Counted from the stretch's first letter, positions 49,817 to 59,030 are shown. The stretch: 64,000 bases of DNA from a beta proteobacterium AAP51 (GCA_001295905.1 LJHT01000008.1:62001-126000), one strand, 5' to 3'. Notes: generated by a model from the letters alone, not told the origin. Translations and numbers: made by a program.

Positions 49817-50877
49817 CCTGCTGGCTGCCCGAGGCCGATGCCCAGGCCCCGCGCGGCCTGCAGCAGCGGGTGGTCGATGTCCACGCGCCGCGTGCGCCCG
49901 GCCACCTCGTCCAGCGGCACGCTGACGCAAACCCCGCCCTGCAAGGCCACCATGCGGCCGTGCTGGCCCGCCTTCACCAGCTGCGCCGCTTCGTAGCCGA
50001 AGCGCGTCGCCAGCACGCGGTCAAAGGCCGTGGGCGTGCCACCGCGCTGCGTGTGACCCAGCACCGTGGTGCGCACTTCGCTCTCCAGCAGCGGCTGCAG
50101 CTGCTGCTGCAGCGCCTGCCCCACGCCGCCCAGGCGCAGCGGGTCGGGGCTGTGGGCCAGGGTTTCGCGCACGGTCAGGCCTTGGCCCTGGGCGTGGGCG
50201 CCCTCGGCGATGCAGATCAGCGTCGGCAAACCGGCCGCCTCGCGCTCGCGGCAGCGCTCGGCCACGGCCTGCACGCTGAAGGGCAGCTCGGGCAGCAGGA
50301 TGAGGTCGGCACCGCCGGCCAGCCCGCCTTCCAGCGCAATCCAGCCGGCGTAGCGGCCCATGGTCTCGGCAATCATCACGCGGCCGTGGCTGCGCGCGGT
50401 GGTGGCCAGGCGGTCCAGCGCTTCGGCCACCACGGCCACGGCGCTGTCGAAACCGAAGGTGCGTTCGGTGTGCGGCAGGTCGTTGTCGATGGTCTTGGGC
50501 ACGCCCACCACCTGCAGGCCGCGCTGGTTGAAGCGGTGCGCGATGGCCATGGTGCCGTCGCCACCCACGGCCACCAGCACGTCCAGGCCCAACTCGCGCG
50601 CGTAGGCCAGCGCGGCCTCGGCCTGGTCATGCCCGTCATGCACGCGGAAGGGGTCGCAGGTGTTGTGCGTGCCCAGGATGGTGCCGCCTTCGGCCAGGAT
50701 GCCAGCCACGTCGGCCGGCGCCAGCGGGCGTGAACGTCGCGCCAGCAGGCCGTGGAAACCGCGCTCGATGCCGGTGACGCGCGCACCACATTCATGGTGC
50801 AGCGCCAGCGTCACGGCGCGGATGACGGCGTTCAGGCCGGGGCAGTCGCCGCCGCCGGTGAGGATGCCCACGTGCAT
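49813..50877 (-). CDS. pfkA: 6-phosphofructokinase
   Basis: A 354-residue phosphofructokinase making fructose 1,6-bisphosphate. MHVGILTGGGDCPGLNAVIR, VAVGGDGT (Gly105 to Thr109), PKTIDNDLP (Asp131 catalytic) and MGRYAGWIA are conserved. The donor-site Gly (GGDG) points to ATP, while Lys in PKTIDND is usual in the pyrophosphate-using and mixed groups, so donor is not settled. Most betaproteobacteria lack this enzyme and use the Entner-Doudoroff route, which makes its presence notable. ATG 50877 is 17 bases from the S10 peptidase stop on the same strand. Confidence 0.92.
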   Translation of the reverse strand: MHVGILTGGGDCPGLNAVIRAVTLALHHECGARVTGIERGFHGLLARRSRPLAPADVAGILAEGGTILGTHNTCDPFRVHDGHDQAEAALAYARELGLDVLVAVGGDGTMAIAHRFNQRGLQVVGVPKTIDNDLPHTERTFGFDSAVAVVAEALDRLATTARSHGRVMIAETMGRYAGWIALEGGLAGGADLILLPELPFSVQAVAERCREREAAGLPTLICIAEGAHAQGQGLTVRETLAHSPDPLRLGGVGQALQQQLQPLLESEVRTTVLGHTQRGGTPTAFDRVLATRFGYEAAQLVKAGQHGRMVALQGGVCVSVPLDEVAGRTRRVDIDHPLLQAARGLGIGLGQPAG

Positions 50878-50894
50878 GGCGCTGCCCCGGTGCG

Positions 50895-52391
50895 TCAGGC
50901 CAGCCAGGCGGCCACGTCGGCCTTCAGCTGGCGCAGGTCGGCCTGGCGCGTGTACATCATGTGGCCGGCGTCGTAGTAGCGGTGCGTCACGCGGGCCAGA
51001 ACGCCGGCCGGGGCGTTCAGCTGCGCCAGGCTCCAATCGCTGGCGCTGTAGGGCGTGCCCAGGTCGTAGCGGCCGCTCGCGGCCAGCACCTTCAAGTGCG
51101 GGTTGCGGCGCAGCACGCGCGCCAGGTCGGGGCTGGTGCTGCAGAAGCCCATGCTGCTGCGCCCGCCCTCGCCGCGGCTCCAGTTCCAGCCGGCGTTCAC
51201 CTCGTAGCTGAGCACCTGGTAGCGGTGCTGGATGTCGATGCCCAGCGTGCCGCGGAAGTAGGCCAGCGCCGCCATCGTGTAGGGGCCGGCGATGGCTTCG
51301 ATGCCGGGGTCGAACTCCATCTCGCTGGCGCGGCTGGCCGCGGCCGGGCCCACGCCACGCGCTTCCAGCCGCCCCACCACCTGGCCGCGCGCGCGCAGCG
51401 CTTCGGTGAAGTAGCAGCGGTCGCTGATGCGCAGGTTCTGTTCTTCCACCAGCGTGCGCGGCAGGCCCGTGAGTTCCGCCACGCGGCGGGCCACGGCGCT
51501 GCGGCGCTTCTCGCTCAGGCGCGCGCCGGCCTGCAGCGCGGCGGCATAGTCGTCCTGCACGAAGGCTTCGGCCGCCGCGCGTGCGGCCTCGGGGCTGGCG
51601 GCCTGCGGGCCCGACAGCAGCCCGTGGTACTGCGAGACGTTGGCATAGGCAGGCAGGAACAGGCTGTAGGGCAGGTCGTTCGCCGGGGCGAAGACGATGC
51701 TCTGAAGGTCCATCGCGCAAGACACGAGGATCACGCCGCTGAGCACCGCGCCCAGGCTGTGCATCTTCTCGGCCAGGCCTGCGCCACGCGTGGTGCCGTA
51801 GCTCTCACCGGCCAGGAAGAGCGGCGAGCCCCAGCGCTGGTGGCGCGTGAGCCAGGCGCGCATCACCTCGGCCAGGGCTTCGATGTCGCCGTCCACCGAC
51901 AGGTGCTTCTTGCGCGCCGCTTCGCTGGCGCTCAGCGACCAGCCGGTGTGCGGCGGGTCGATGAAGACGAGGTCGAAGTGCTCGAACCAGCTGTGCGGGT
52001 TGTCTTCCACCGCATAGGGCGGCTGCGGCATGCTGCCGTCGTCGGGCACCACCACGCGCTTGGGGCCCAGGGCGCCGAACTGCAGCCAGATGCTGGCCGA
52101 ACCCGGGCCGCCGTTGAAGGCAAAACACAGGGGGCGCGTGCGGGCATCGGCCCCTTCCAGCAGGTAGGCGGTGGTCATCACCGCTGCCTCGGGCTCGCCA
52201 CTGGCGCCGGTCAGGCCGCCGGGCAGCACGGGCATGAAGGCGGCGCTGACGCGGTAAGCCATCTGGCGCGCGCCCAGCTCTATGGTTGCGGTGCTTTCGG
52301 CGGCCGGGCGGGCCAGCAGCTTCTCCACCTGCTCCTTCAGGCGCTTGGCGGCGTCGGCATCGGGGGCGGCGGCGGGGGTGGCATCGGCCAT
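50895..52391 (-). CDS. Serine carboxypeptidase-like (S10) protein, probably cytoplasmic
   Basis: A 498-residue alpha/beta-hydrolase of peptidase family S10. FNGGPGSASIWLQ (oxyanion region), Ser197 in GESYGT, Asp in SGRYDLGTPY and His in YYDAGHMMY give the triad. Unlike eukaryotic and most bacterial S10 enzymes it has no signal peptide, so it is likely intracellular. It begins with a charged helical extension (about 1-40). GAGGAG lies 9 bases before ATG 52391. Neighbours: phosphofructokinase downstream and the ammonia-lyase gene 47 bases upstream. Confidence 0.9.
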   Translation of the reverse strand: MADATPAAAPDADAAKRLKEQVEKLLARPAAESTATIELGARQMAYRVSAAFMPVLPGGLTGASGEPEAAVMTTAYLLEGADARTRPLCFAFNGGPGSASIWLQFGALGPKRVVVPDDGSMPQPPYAVEDNPHSWFEHFDLVFIDPPHTGWSLSASEAARKKHLSVDGDIEALAEVMRAWLTRHQRWGSPLFLAGESYGTTRGAGLAEKMHSLGAVLSGVILVSCAMDLQSIVFAPANDLPYSLFLPAYANVSQYHGLLSGPQAASPEAARAAAEAFVQDDYAAALQAGARLSEKRRSAVARRVAELTGLPRTLVEEQNLRISDRCYFTEALRARGQVVGRLEARGVGPAAASRASEMEFDPGIEAIAGPYTMAALAYFRGTLGIDIQHRYQVLSYEVNAGWNWSRGEGGRSSMGFCSTSPDLARVLRRNPHLKVLAASGRYDLGTPYSASDWSLAQLNAPAGVLARVTHRYYDAGHMMYTRQADLRQLKADVAAWLA

Positions 52392-52438
52392 GGGGCAGGT
52401 CTCCTCGGGGTTGTGCGTGGGGTGGATGGGTGGGCGGC

Positions 52439-53470
52439 TCAGCCGGGTGTGGCGCCGGCCAGCAGCGCGGCGTAACGCGCGATGTCGACATTGCCGCCGC
52501 TGACGATGACGCCCACGCGCTTTCCGCGTGCCGGCACCACGCCTTGCAGCAGCGCGGCCAGGCCCAGGCCGCCGGTGGGTTCGATCACCATCTTCAGGCG
52601 CTCGGCGCAGAAGTGCATGGCCCGCACCAGTTGCGCATCGCTGACAGTGACGATGCGGCTGACCAGACGCTGGATGACGGGAAAGGTGAGCTCGCCGCTG
52701 TGCTGCGTCTGCGCGCCGTCGGCGATGGTCTTGGGCGTGTCGATGTGCACGACGCGGCCGAGCGCCAGGCTCTGCTGGGTGTCGTTGCCGGCCTCGGGCT
52801 CGACGCCGATGACCTCGATGCCCGGGTTCAGGTGGTGGGCTGCCACGGCGCAGCCGCTGATGAGGCCGCCGCCGCCCACGCACACCAGCAGCAGGTCGAG
52901 CGGGCCGCTCTCAGCGGTGTCTTGCAGCAGTTCCCACGCGGCCGTGCCCTGCCCGGCCATGACGTGCGGGTGGTCGTAGGGCGGAATGAGCGTCATGCCG
53001 CGCTCCTGCGCCAGGCGGCGGCCGATGGCTTCGCGGTCTTCGGTGTAGCGGTCGTACAGCACCACGCTGCTGCCGGGCTGGCCTTCCTGGTAGCCGCGCG
53101 TGGCTGCCAGCTTTGCCGCCGGCGAGTCTTGCGGCATCACGATGACCGAAGGCATGCCCAGCAGCCGTGCCGACAGCGCAATGGCCTGCGCATGGTTGCC
53201 CGAGCTGAAGGCAATGACGCCGGCTCGGCGCTGCTCGGGCGTGAACTGCGCCAGCGCGTTGTAGGCGCCGCGGAACTTGAAGGCGCCCATGCGCTGGAAG
53301 TTCTCGCACTTGAAGAAGACCTGCGCGCCGGTCAGCGCGTCGGCCGTGCGCGAGGTGAACACCGGCGTGCGGTGCGCCACGCCCTGCAGGCGCTGTGCCG
53401 CGGCTTCGATGTCGACGGGGGTGATGGCCAGCGGGGCGGCGGCCGGCGGGGCAGGCAAGGCGGTGTTCAT
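52439..53470 (-). CDS. PLP-dependent threonine/serine or threo-3-hydroxyaspartate dehydratase
   Basis: A 343-residue fold-type II PLP enzyme. Lys65 in FKFRGAYN holds PLP; SSGNHAQA and GGGGL bind the phosphate. Length without a regulatory ACT domain matches the group of catabolic threonine dehydratase, serine racemase and threo-3-hydroxyaspartate ammonia-lyase. IVTVSDAQ and EPTGGLG fit that group. Which hydroxyamino acid it deaminates is unclear. The 2-oxoglutarate dioxygenase gene lies 6 bases upstream, so the pair may hydroxylate and then dehydrate an amino acid. Confidence 0.9.
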   Translation of the reverse strand: MNTALPAPPAAAPLAITPVDIEAAAQRLQGVAHRTPVFTSRTADALTGAQVFFKCENFQRMGAFKFRGAYNALAQFTPEQRRAGVIAFSSGNHAQAIALSARLLGMPSVIVMPQDSPAAKLAATRGYQEGQPGSSVVLYDRYTEDREAIGRRLAQERGMTLIPPYDHPHVMAGQGTAAWELLQDTAESGPLDLLLVCVGGGGLISGCAVAAHHLNPGIEVIGVEPEAGNDTQQSLALGRVVHIDTPKTIADGAQTQHSGELTFPVIQRLVSRIVTVSDAQLVRAMHFCAERLKMVIEPTGGLGLAALLQGVVPARGKRVGVIVSGGNVDIARYAALLAGATPG

Positions 53471-53476
53471 GGCGTC

Positions 53477-54229
53477 TCAGCGTTTTTCGGGGCCCTGGAA
53501 GCCACCACGGCGGAAGGTGAGCACGAGGGTGTCGCGCCACGCAGGCTGCGCGGCGTCCACGGGCTGGATGGGGGTGGTTTCGTGGATCACGCGCTCATCG
53601 TCCAGCAGCAGCGCGCTGAAGGGCTCGCGCAGCGTGAAGCGCACGCCTTGCGGGCCGCGCGCGTCGAAGACCCGCGTCTCGCCGCCCTTCACGTTGTGGC
53701 GGCTGACGATGATGACGGCCACCAGGTCGACCCCATCGCGGTGCGCGCCTTCGGGCGTGGGACGGCCGATGCCGCCTTCGGTGTCGATGCGGAAAGGGTG
53801 GGCTTCCACGAACCAGGCGGCGCCCGCGGCCGGCCCGCGCACGCCATCGGCCACGCGTGCCAGGCCCTGCAGCAGCTGGGCCCATGCGGGGTCGGCCACC
53901 AGGGCCGCCGGCAGAGGCTCGAACCAGCGCTCGAAGCCCCCGTGCAGCGCGTTGTATTCCACCGGCTGCCAGTGCGGCCGGTGCGGCACGGGCTGCACGC
54001 CTGCGGCATCGATGCGGAAACAGCCGTGGCGGCGCTTGCGGTAGCGGCCGCCATCCCGCAGGTGGGGGTCGGGCGGCAGTTCGGGCCAGTGCGGCTGCCA
54101 GGCCAGCAGGGCGGGCACGGCCAGCTGGCACAGGGCAGCCAGGCTGCCGGCGTCCAGCACGGCCCAGCCGGCGGTGGCCAGCTGCGCGGGCAGGTCGTTC
54201 AGGGCGGTGAGGGGCGGCGGTGGATGCAT
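53477..54229 (-). CDS. 2OG-Fe(II) dioxygenase family protein (PF10014-like)
   Basis: A 250-residue protein of the 2OG-Fe_dioxy_2 group, which includes L-isoleucine 4-hydroxylase and other free amino-acid hydroxylases. GAHRDGVDL gives the metal ligands His163 and Asp165; His216 in VIHETTP is the distal ligand, with Arg in DTLVLTFRR for 2-oxoglutarate. YRKRRHGCFRID at the N-terminal part is also typical. The substrate is unknown but a free amino acid is likely. It is followed after 6 bases by the ammonia-lyase, so both are one unit. ATG 54229 lacks a strong ribosome-binding site. Confidence 0.85.
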   Translation of the reverse strand: MHPPPPLTALNDLPAQLATAGWAVLDAGSLAALCQLAVPALLAWQPHWPELPPDPHLRDGGRYRKRRHGCFRIDAAGVQPVPHRPHWQPVEYNALHGGFERWFEPLPAALVADPAWAQLLQGLARVADGVRGPAAGAAWFVEAHPFRIDTEGGIGRPTPEGAHRDGVDLVAVIIVSRHNVKGGETRVFDARGPQGVRFTLREPFSALLLDDERVIHETTPIQPVDAAQPAWRDTLVLTFRRGGFQGPEKR

Positions 54230-54245
54230 ATTTCTGGAGGCGTCA

Positions 54246-54268
54246 CCCCAATCTTTTGTCAGCTGGGG
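54246..54268. promoter_or_regulatory. Inverted repeat between dioxygenase and small divergent gene
   Basis: CCCCA (54246-54250) and TGGGG (54264-54268) are perfect arms 13 bases apart in the 71-base divergent gap. The distance suits a dimeric regulator on one face of DNA. A GTTAAC site (54282-54287) lies nearby. No regulator is adjacent. Confidence 0.4.
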
Positions 54269-54300
54269 TAGGGATTGCGGCGTTAACGTGCCTGCCGACC

Positions 54301-54525
54301 ATGCGCCCCCCGTACTCCCCGCCCACACCAGGCACCTCGCCTTGCCTGGTTGAAATCATCGAGTTGAAGTGGCTCCTGCGCGGCCATGGCGTCCACGTGC
54401 ACGTGGAACGCCTGCAAAGCGACCGCGAGTATGCCCGCGAGACCCTGGACGCCGCCGCAGCCCTGCCCAATGCCGCCCTGCGGGCCGCTGCCCAGCGCCT
54501 GCGTGTGTGTTTGCTGGGGGCTTGA
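54301..54525 (+). CDS. Small conserved-looking protein of 74 residues
   Basis: The protein reads MRPPYSPPTPGTSPCLVEIIELKWLL and then a charged helix with REYARETLDAAAALPNAALRAAAQRL. It has no membrane segment. VEIIELKWLLRGHGVHVHVERLQ is the best conserved-looking part. Function unknown. It starts 72 bases from the divergent dioxygenase gene and lies 49 bases before the VC0807-type gene. Confidence 0.65.
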   Translation: MRPPYSPPTPGTSPCLVEIIELKWLLRGHGVHVHVERLQSDREYARETLDAAAALPNAALRAAAQRLRVCLLGA

Positions 54526-54574
54526 ACCGCCCGCGTGCTGCCCCTGCTCGCCAGACCGGTTACCCTGCGCGCCC

Positions 54575-55318
54575 ATGACGAGCCCCGACCCCGCCAGCCC
54601 CACCCCCGCGAGCCCCATCCCGGCTGGCACGCCCCCCGCCCGCAAGCCCAACCCGCTGCTGGAAATCGGCATCACGGTGCTGCTGCCGGCCTTCATCCTG
54701 ATGAAGCTGAGCAGCCCCGAACGCCTGGGTGCCGTGGGCGCCCTGCTCTTCGCGCTGGCCTTCCCGCTGGGCTGGGGCCTGTGGGACGGCTTGCGCCACC
54801 GCAAGCTGAACTGGTTCAGCGTGCTGGGCGTGGTGAGCACGCTGCTCACCGGCGGCATCGGGCTGCTGAAGCTGGACGCGCAGTGGCTGGCCGTGAAGGA
54901 GGCTGCCGTGCCCGGGCTCATCGGCCTGGCGGTGCTGGTTTCCAACTTCACGAAGACGCCGCTGATCCGCGTGCTGGTGTTCAACGCCCAGCTCTTCGAC
55001 CTGGACAAGGTGAACCAGGCCCTGAACGAGCGCCGCAACATGGTGCCCTTCGAGCTGCGCCTGCGCACCGGCACCTTCCTGCTGGCGGCCACCTTCTTCT
55101 TCTCGGCCACGGCCAACTACCTGCTGGCGCGCTTCGTGGTGAGCGCACCCGCCGGCACCGAGGCCTTCAACGAACAGCTGGGCCGGCTGACGCTGCTGAG
55201 CTACCCCATCATCGCCATACCCAGCATGCTGATGATGATGGGCCTGATGTTCTGGCTGGCCCGCAGTGCCAGGCAACTGACCGGGCTGGACCTGGGCGAC
55301 ATGCTGCGCACCGGCTGA
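54575..55318 (+). CDS. VC0807-type membrane protein
   Basis: A 247-residue inner-membrane protein with a Pro/Ala-rich N-terminal tail (1-25) and six hydrophobic segments. [48 protein letters not shown] and [16 protein letters not shown] match the VC0807 family of unknown function. It may take part in intracellular septation-like or transport roles, but no motif shows this. A TACCCT hexamer ends 8 bases before the ATG. Convergent with murB. Confidence 0.8.
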   Translation: MTSPDPASPTPASPIPAGTPPARKPNPLLEIGITVLLPAFILMKLSSPERLGAVGALLFALAFPLGWGLWDGLRHRKLNWFSVLGVVSTLLTGGIGLLKLDAQWLAVKEAAVPGLIGLAVLVSNFTKTPLIRVLVFNAQLFDLDKVNQALNERRNMVPFELRLRTGTFLLAATFFFSATANYLLARFVVSAPAGTEAFNEQLGRLTLLSYPIIAIPSMLMMMGLMFWLARSARQLTGLDLGDMLRTG

Positions 55319-55358
55319 AGCGCCCCGCGCGCGGCGCCGCGCCGGCCCGCCCGCCGCG

Positions 55359-56423
55359 CTAGACGATGATGGGCTCAGGCTCCAGCCGGATGCCGAAGCG
55401 CCCGTAGACGCTTTCCTGGATGGCCCGCGCCAGCGTCACCACCTCGGCACCGCTGGCGCCGCCGCGGTTCACCAGCACCAGGGCCTGCTTTTCGTAGACG
55501 CCGGCGCGGCCCACGGTCTTGCCCTTCCAGCCGCAGGCGTCGATCAGCCAGCCGGCGGCCAGCTTCACCGTGCCGTCGGGCATGGGGTAGTGCACGATCT
55601 CGGGGTCGCGGCCGATGATGTCGCGGCACTGCTCTTCGCTCACCACCGGGTTCTTGAAGAAGCTGCCGGCATTGCCGATGACGGCGGGGTCGGGCAGCTT
55701 GGCGCGGCGGATGGCGCAGACCCAGTCGAACACCGTCTGCGCATCGGGCGCGCTATTGCCGGTTTCGGCCATCTTGCGTTCCAGGTCCAGGTAACCCAGC
55801 ACGGGCTGCCAGGGCTTGGGCAAGAGAAAACGCACGCGGGTGATGACGCTCTTGCCCGCCAGGCCGCCGAAGCTGGTGTGCTTGAAGACGCTGTCGCGGT
55901 AGCCGAAGCGGCAGTCTTGCGGGCCCAGGGTGACGCTGCGGCCGGTGACGAGGTCTACCGCATCCAGGCTGTGGAAGCGGTCTTTGAGCTCCACGCCGTA
56001 GGCGCCGATGTTCTGCACGGGCGCCGCCCCCGTGCTGCCTGGAATGAGCGCAAGGTTCTCCAGGCCCGGCCAACCCTGCTGCAGCGTCCAGGCCACCACG
56101 GCGTGCCAGTTTTCGCCGGCACCGGCTTCCACCACCCAGGCCTGCGGGGTTTCTTCCACCAGGCGCAGGCCGGGAATCTCGATCTTCAGCACCACCTCTT
56201 CGAGGTCGTGCGTCAGCACCACGTTGCTGCCGCCGCCCAGCACGAACTTGCGCGCCACGCCGAATTCGGCGTGGTCCACCACGCGGCGTACATCGGCTTC
56301 GCTCCTGATGCGCACCAGCGTGCGGGCCACGGCCGGCAGGCCGAAGGTGTTGAAGGCGCGCAAACTGGCACGGGCCTGGACGTCGAGGGTGGGCGGCTCT
56401 GCAGGCGCCGAAGGGGTGCTCAT
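55359..56423 (-). CDS. murB: UDP-N-acetylenolpyruvoylglucosamine reductase
   Basis: A 354-residue FAD flavoenzyme reducing UDP-GlcNAc-enolpyruvate to UDP-MurNAc in peptidoglycan synthesis. [16 protein letters not shown] (FAD), [23 protein letters not shown] and the catalytic Ser in NAGSFFKNP are present; the C-terminus has EPEPIIV with the catalytic Glu. It is the type I form. A murB alone, outside a mur cluster, is normal in this group. ATG 56423 is 66 bases from the divergent yajQ start. Confidence 0.96.
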   Translation of the reverse strand: MSTPSAPAEPPTLDVQARASLRAFNTFGLPAVARTLVRIRSEADVRRVVDHAEFGVARKFVLGGGSNVVLTHDLEEVVLKIEIPGLRLVEETPQAWVVEAGAGENWHAVVAWTLQQGWPGLENLALIPGSTGAAPVQNIGAYGVELKDRFHSLDAVDLVTGRSVTLGPQDCRFGYRDSVFKHTSFGGLAGKSVITRVRFLLPKPWQPVLGYLDLERKMAETGNSAPDAQTVFDWVCAIRRAKLPDPAVIGNAGSFFKNPVVSEEQCRDIIGRDPEIVHYPMPDGTVKLAAGWLIDACGWKGKTVGRAGVYEKQALVLVNRGGASGAEVVTLARAIQESVYGRFGIRLEPEPIIV

Positions 56424-56489
56424 GCCACAATTTTCGTGCATATTCACAGGCCCACCTTGCCCCGCCCCCCTGCCCTGACCCGGACGCCC

Positions 56490-56993
56490 ATGCCCAGCTT
56501 TGATGCCGTCATCGAACCCGACCTCGTGGAACTGCGCAATGCGGTGGAACAGGCGCAGAAAGAGATCGCCACGCGCTTCGATTTCAAGGGCAGCAGCGCC
56601 CAGGTGGACCTGAACTCGCCCACGCCCAAGACGCGCGAGCTCACGCTGTGGGCCGACAGCGACTTCCAGCTGGAACAGGTGCGCGACGTGCTGGTCACCA
56701 AGCTCAGCAAGCGCGGTGTCGATGTGCGCCTGCTCGACTTCAGCGGCACGCCGCAGAAGATGAGCCACGACAAGCTGAAGCTGGCCGTGCCCGTGAAGAG
56801 CGGCGTGGATGCCGAAACCGCGAAGAAGATGCAGGCCGCGCTGAAGGCCAGCAAGCTGAAGGTGCAAGGCGCTTTCCAGGGCGACGCGCTGCGCGTCACC
56901 GGCGCCAAGCGTGATGTGTTGCAAGAGGCCATCGCCTTGTTGCGCAAGGAAATGACCGAATGGCCGCTCAGCTTCAACAATTTCAGAGAGTGA
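56490..56993 (+). CDS. yajQ: YajQ family protein
   Basis: A 167-residue cytoplasmic protein of the YajQ/UPF0234 family, two ferredoxin-like halves. [34 protein letters not shown] and the C-terminal [11 protein letters not shown] are diagnostic. Members bind nucleotides and RNA, and in Xanthomonas and Pseudomonas a YajQ protein binds c-di-GMP, which is notable given the c-di-GMP riboswitch at 24112-24198. Stop overlaps the next gene's GTG start by 4 bases. Confidence 0.96.
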   Translation: MPSFDAVIEPDLVELRNAVEQAQKEIATRFDFKGSSAQVDLNSPTPKTRELTLWADSDFQLEQVRDVLVTKLSKRGVDVRLLDFSGTPQKMSHDKLKLAVPVKSGVDAETAKKMQAALKASKLKVQGAFQGDALRVTGAKRDVLQEAIALLRKEMTEWPLSFNNFRE

Positions 56994-57682
56994 GCCAGGA
57001 CCGAGCGGCCGCCTGCGCGGCCGCGAGTGCCTGGCGAACGCCCGGCCGCATGCTTGCGGCCGGGCTGACGCTCGCGCTGGCCGCCTCTGCCGTGCAGGCG
57101 CAGCTGGTGGTGCTCTCGGGCCGCATGGGAGAACGCGCCTTGCTGGTGGTGGACGGCCAGCCCTACACCGTGGCCGTGGGCCAGACCGTCGCCGGCGTGA
57201 AGCTGCTGGGCTGGAAGGGCGACGTCGCCGAGGTGGAACGCAGCGGCCGCCGCTACCCCATGCGCGTGGGCGAAACCCCGGTGCTGCTGGGCGTGGCACC
57301 GCCGCGCAGTGCAGGCGGGCGCGAGATCGTGCTCAGCGCCAGCTCGGGCGGGCACTTCACGGCCGGCGGCACCATCAACGGCAAGCAGGTGCGCTTCATG
57401 GTCGACACCGGCGCCACCTTGGTCAGCCTGGGCAAGGACGACGCGGACCGCCTGGGCATCGACCTCAGCAATGCCCGTCAGGGCAGCACACAAACCGCCA
57501 ACGGGCAGGTGCCCGTGTGGCTGGTTACGCTGAACAGCGTGCGCATCGGCGACGTGGAACTCAGCAACGTCGGCGCCGCCGTGCTGCCGCAGCCCATGCC
57601 CATGGTGCTGCTGGGCAACAGCTTCCTGTCGCGCATGAACATGAAGCGCGAAAACGACGTGATGCGCCTGGAACTGCGCTAG
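56990..57682 (+). CDS. Exported retropepsin-like (clan AA) aspartic protease
   Basis: A 230-residue protein with an N-terminal hydrophobic signal ([16 protein letters not shown], with the cut after AQA) and a retropepsin domain (about 110-225): [12 protein letters not shown] with the catalytic Asp-Thr-Gly and a hydrophobic second half LLGNSFLSR. Such TIGR02281-type proteases are single-domain and act as dimers in the periplasm. Start is uncertain: GTG 56990 (overlap GTGA with yajQ), ATG 56960 (AAGGAA upstream) or ATG 57050. It is probably co-transcribed with yajQ. Confidence 0.8.
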   Translation: MSQDRAAACAAASAWRTPGRMLAAGLTLALAASAVQAQLVVLSGRMGERALLVVDGQPYTVAVGQTVAGVKLLGWKGDVAEVERSGRRYPMRVGETPVLLGVAPPRSAGGREIVLSASSGGHFTAGGTINGKQVRFMVDTGATLVSLGKDDADRLGIDLSNARQGSTQTANGQVPVWLVTLNSVRIGDVELSNVGAAVLPQPMPMVLLGNSFLSRMNMKRENDVMRLELR

Positions 57683-57740
57683 CCGCGCGCGGGCCTTGGC
57701 TGCACCCGCCGCGCCACGCCCATCGAGGCCCGGCGCGGCC

Positions 57741-57777
57741 TTGTCCCACCGGGGACAAAACGTTTGCGAACGATCGT
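57741..57777. promoter_or_regulatory. Inverted repeats upstream of the acyl-CoA dehydrogenase operon
   Basis: TTGTCCC (57741-57747) and GGGACAA (57752-57758) form perfect 7-base arms around ACCG; 12 bases further is the 8-base palindrome ACGATCGT (57770-57777). Both lie in the 151-base gap before the dehydrogenase ATG at 57834 and fit operator sites, for example of a TetR-type regulator. A regulator gene is not seen beside them. Confidence 0.45.
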
Positions 57778-57833
57778 GCTAAAACCAGCGACCATCCCGC
57801 GATGGACGTCGTGAACCCCGGAGTGCGCCCGCC

Positions 57834-59018
57834 ATGGACCTGAACTTCACCCCAGAAGAACTCGCTTTCCGGCACGAGATCCGTGCCTGGGTGGCCGAGA
57901 ACCTGCCCACCGACATCGCCCACAAGGTGCGCCATTCGCTGCGCCTGAGCCGCGAAGACCACCAGCGCTGGGCCCAGATCCTGGGCAAGAAGGGCTGGCT
58001 CGGTTGGGGCTGGCCGAAGGAATTCGGCGGCCCGGGCTGGAACGCCATCCAGAAGCACCTGTTCGAGGAAGAGCTGGCACTGGCCTGCGCGCCACGCGTC
58101 ATCCCCTTTGGCCCGGTGATGGTGGCGCCGGTCATCATGGCTTTCGGCAATGCCGAGCAGCAGAAGCGCTTCCTGCCGGGCATTGCCAGCGGCGAGGTGT
58201 GGTGGAGCCAGGGCTACAGCGAGCCGGGTTCGGGCAGCGACCTGGCTTCGCTGAAGTGCAAAGCAGAGCGCCGGGGCGACAAGTACATCGTCAACGGCCA
58301 GAAGACCTGGACCACGCTGGGCCAGTACGGCGAGTGGATCTTCTGCCTGGTGCGCACCAGCAGCGAAGGCAAGCCGCAGACGGGCATCAGCTTCCTGCTC
58401 ATCGACATGAAGAGCCCCGGCATCACGGTGCGCCCCATCGTGCTGATGGATGGCGAGCCGGAAGTGAACGAGGTGTGGTTCGACAACGTCGAGGTGCCGG
58501 CCGAGAACCTGATCGGCGAAGAGAACAAGGGCTGGACCTACGCCAAGCACCTGCTCAGCCACGAGCGCACCAACATCGCTGACGTGAACCGCGCCAAGCG
58601 CGAACTCGAGCGCGTGAAGCGCGTGGCCCAGGCCGAAGGGGTGTACGACGACGCCCGCTTCCGCGACCAGATCGCGCTGCTGGAGGTGGACGTGGTGGCG
58701 CTGGAGATGATGGTGCTGCGCGTGCTGAGCGCCGAGAAGAGCGGCAAGCAGAGCCTGGACGTGGCGGGCCTCTTGAAGATCCGCGGCAGCGAGATCCAGC
58801 AGCGTTATGCCGAGCTGATGATGCTGGCGGCCGGCCCCCTGAGCCGCGCCTACATCTATGAGGCCATGGAAGCCGGCTGGCAGGGCGACCAGATCGCCGT
58901 GCCGGGCGACATCCTGCCGCTGGCCGGCACCTTCTTCAACATGCGCAAGACCACCATCTACGGCGGCAGCAACGAAGTGCAGCGCAACATCGTCGCGCAA
59001 ACCGTGCTCGGCGCTTAA
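57834..59018 (+). CDS. Acyl-CoA dehydrogenase, PimC-like (large subunit type)
   Basis: A 394-residue flavoenzyme introducing a double bond into acyl-CoA. WWSQGYSEPGSGSDLAS and KTWTTLGQYGEWIF are the FAD and substrate-side signature motifs; the C-terminal FNMRKTTIYGGSNEVQRNIVAQ is also typical. The expected catalytic-Glu part of the C-terminal domain is of the pimeloyl-CoA-dehydrogenase-like type. With the next gene it forms a likely heteromeric enzyme (PimC/PimD-like pair) for medium or dicarboxylic acyl-CoA; the exact substrate is inferred from the family. A gap of 12 bases with GGAG precedes the next gene. Confidence 0.9.
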   Translation: MDLNFTPEELAFRHEIRAWVAENLPTDIAHKVRHSLRLSREDHQRWAQILGKKGWLGWGWPKEFGGPGWNAIQKHLFEEELALACAPRVIPFGPVMVAPVIMAFGNAEQQKRFLPGIASGEVWWSQGYSEPGSGSDLASLKCKAERRGDKYIVNGQKTWTTLGQYGEWIFCLVRTSSEGKPQTGISFLLIDMKSPGITVRPIVLMDGEPEVNEVWFDNVEVPAENLIGEENKGWTYAKHLLSHERTNIADVNRAKRELERVKRVAQAEGVYDDARFRDQIALLEVDVVALEMMVLRVLSAEKSGKQSLDVAGLLKIRGSEIQQRYAELMMLAAGPLSRAYIYEAMEAGWQGDQIAVPGDILPLAGTFFNMRKTTIYGGSNEVQRNIVAQTVLGA

Positions 59019-59030
59019 GGAGACCCCACC

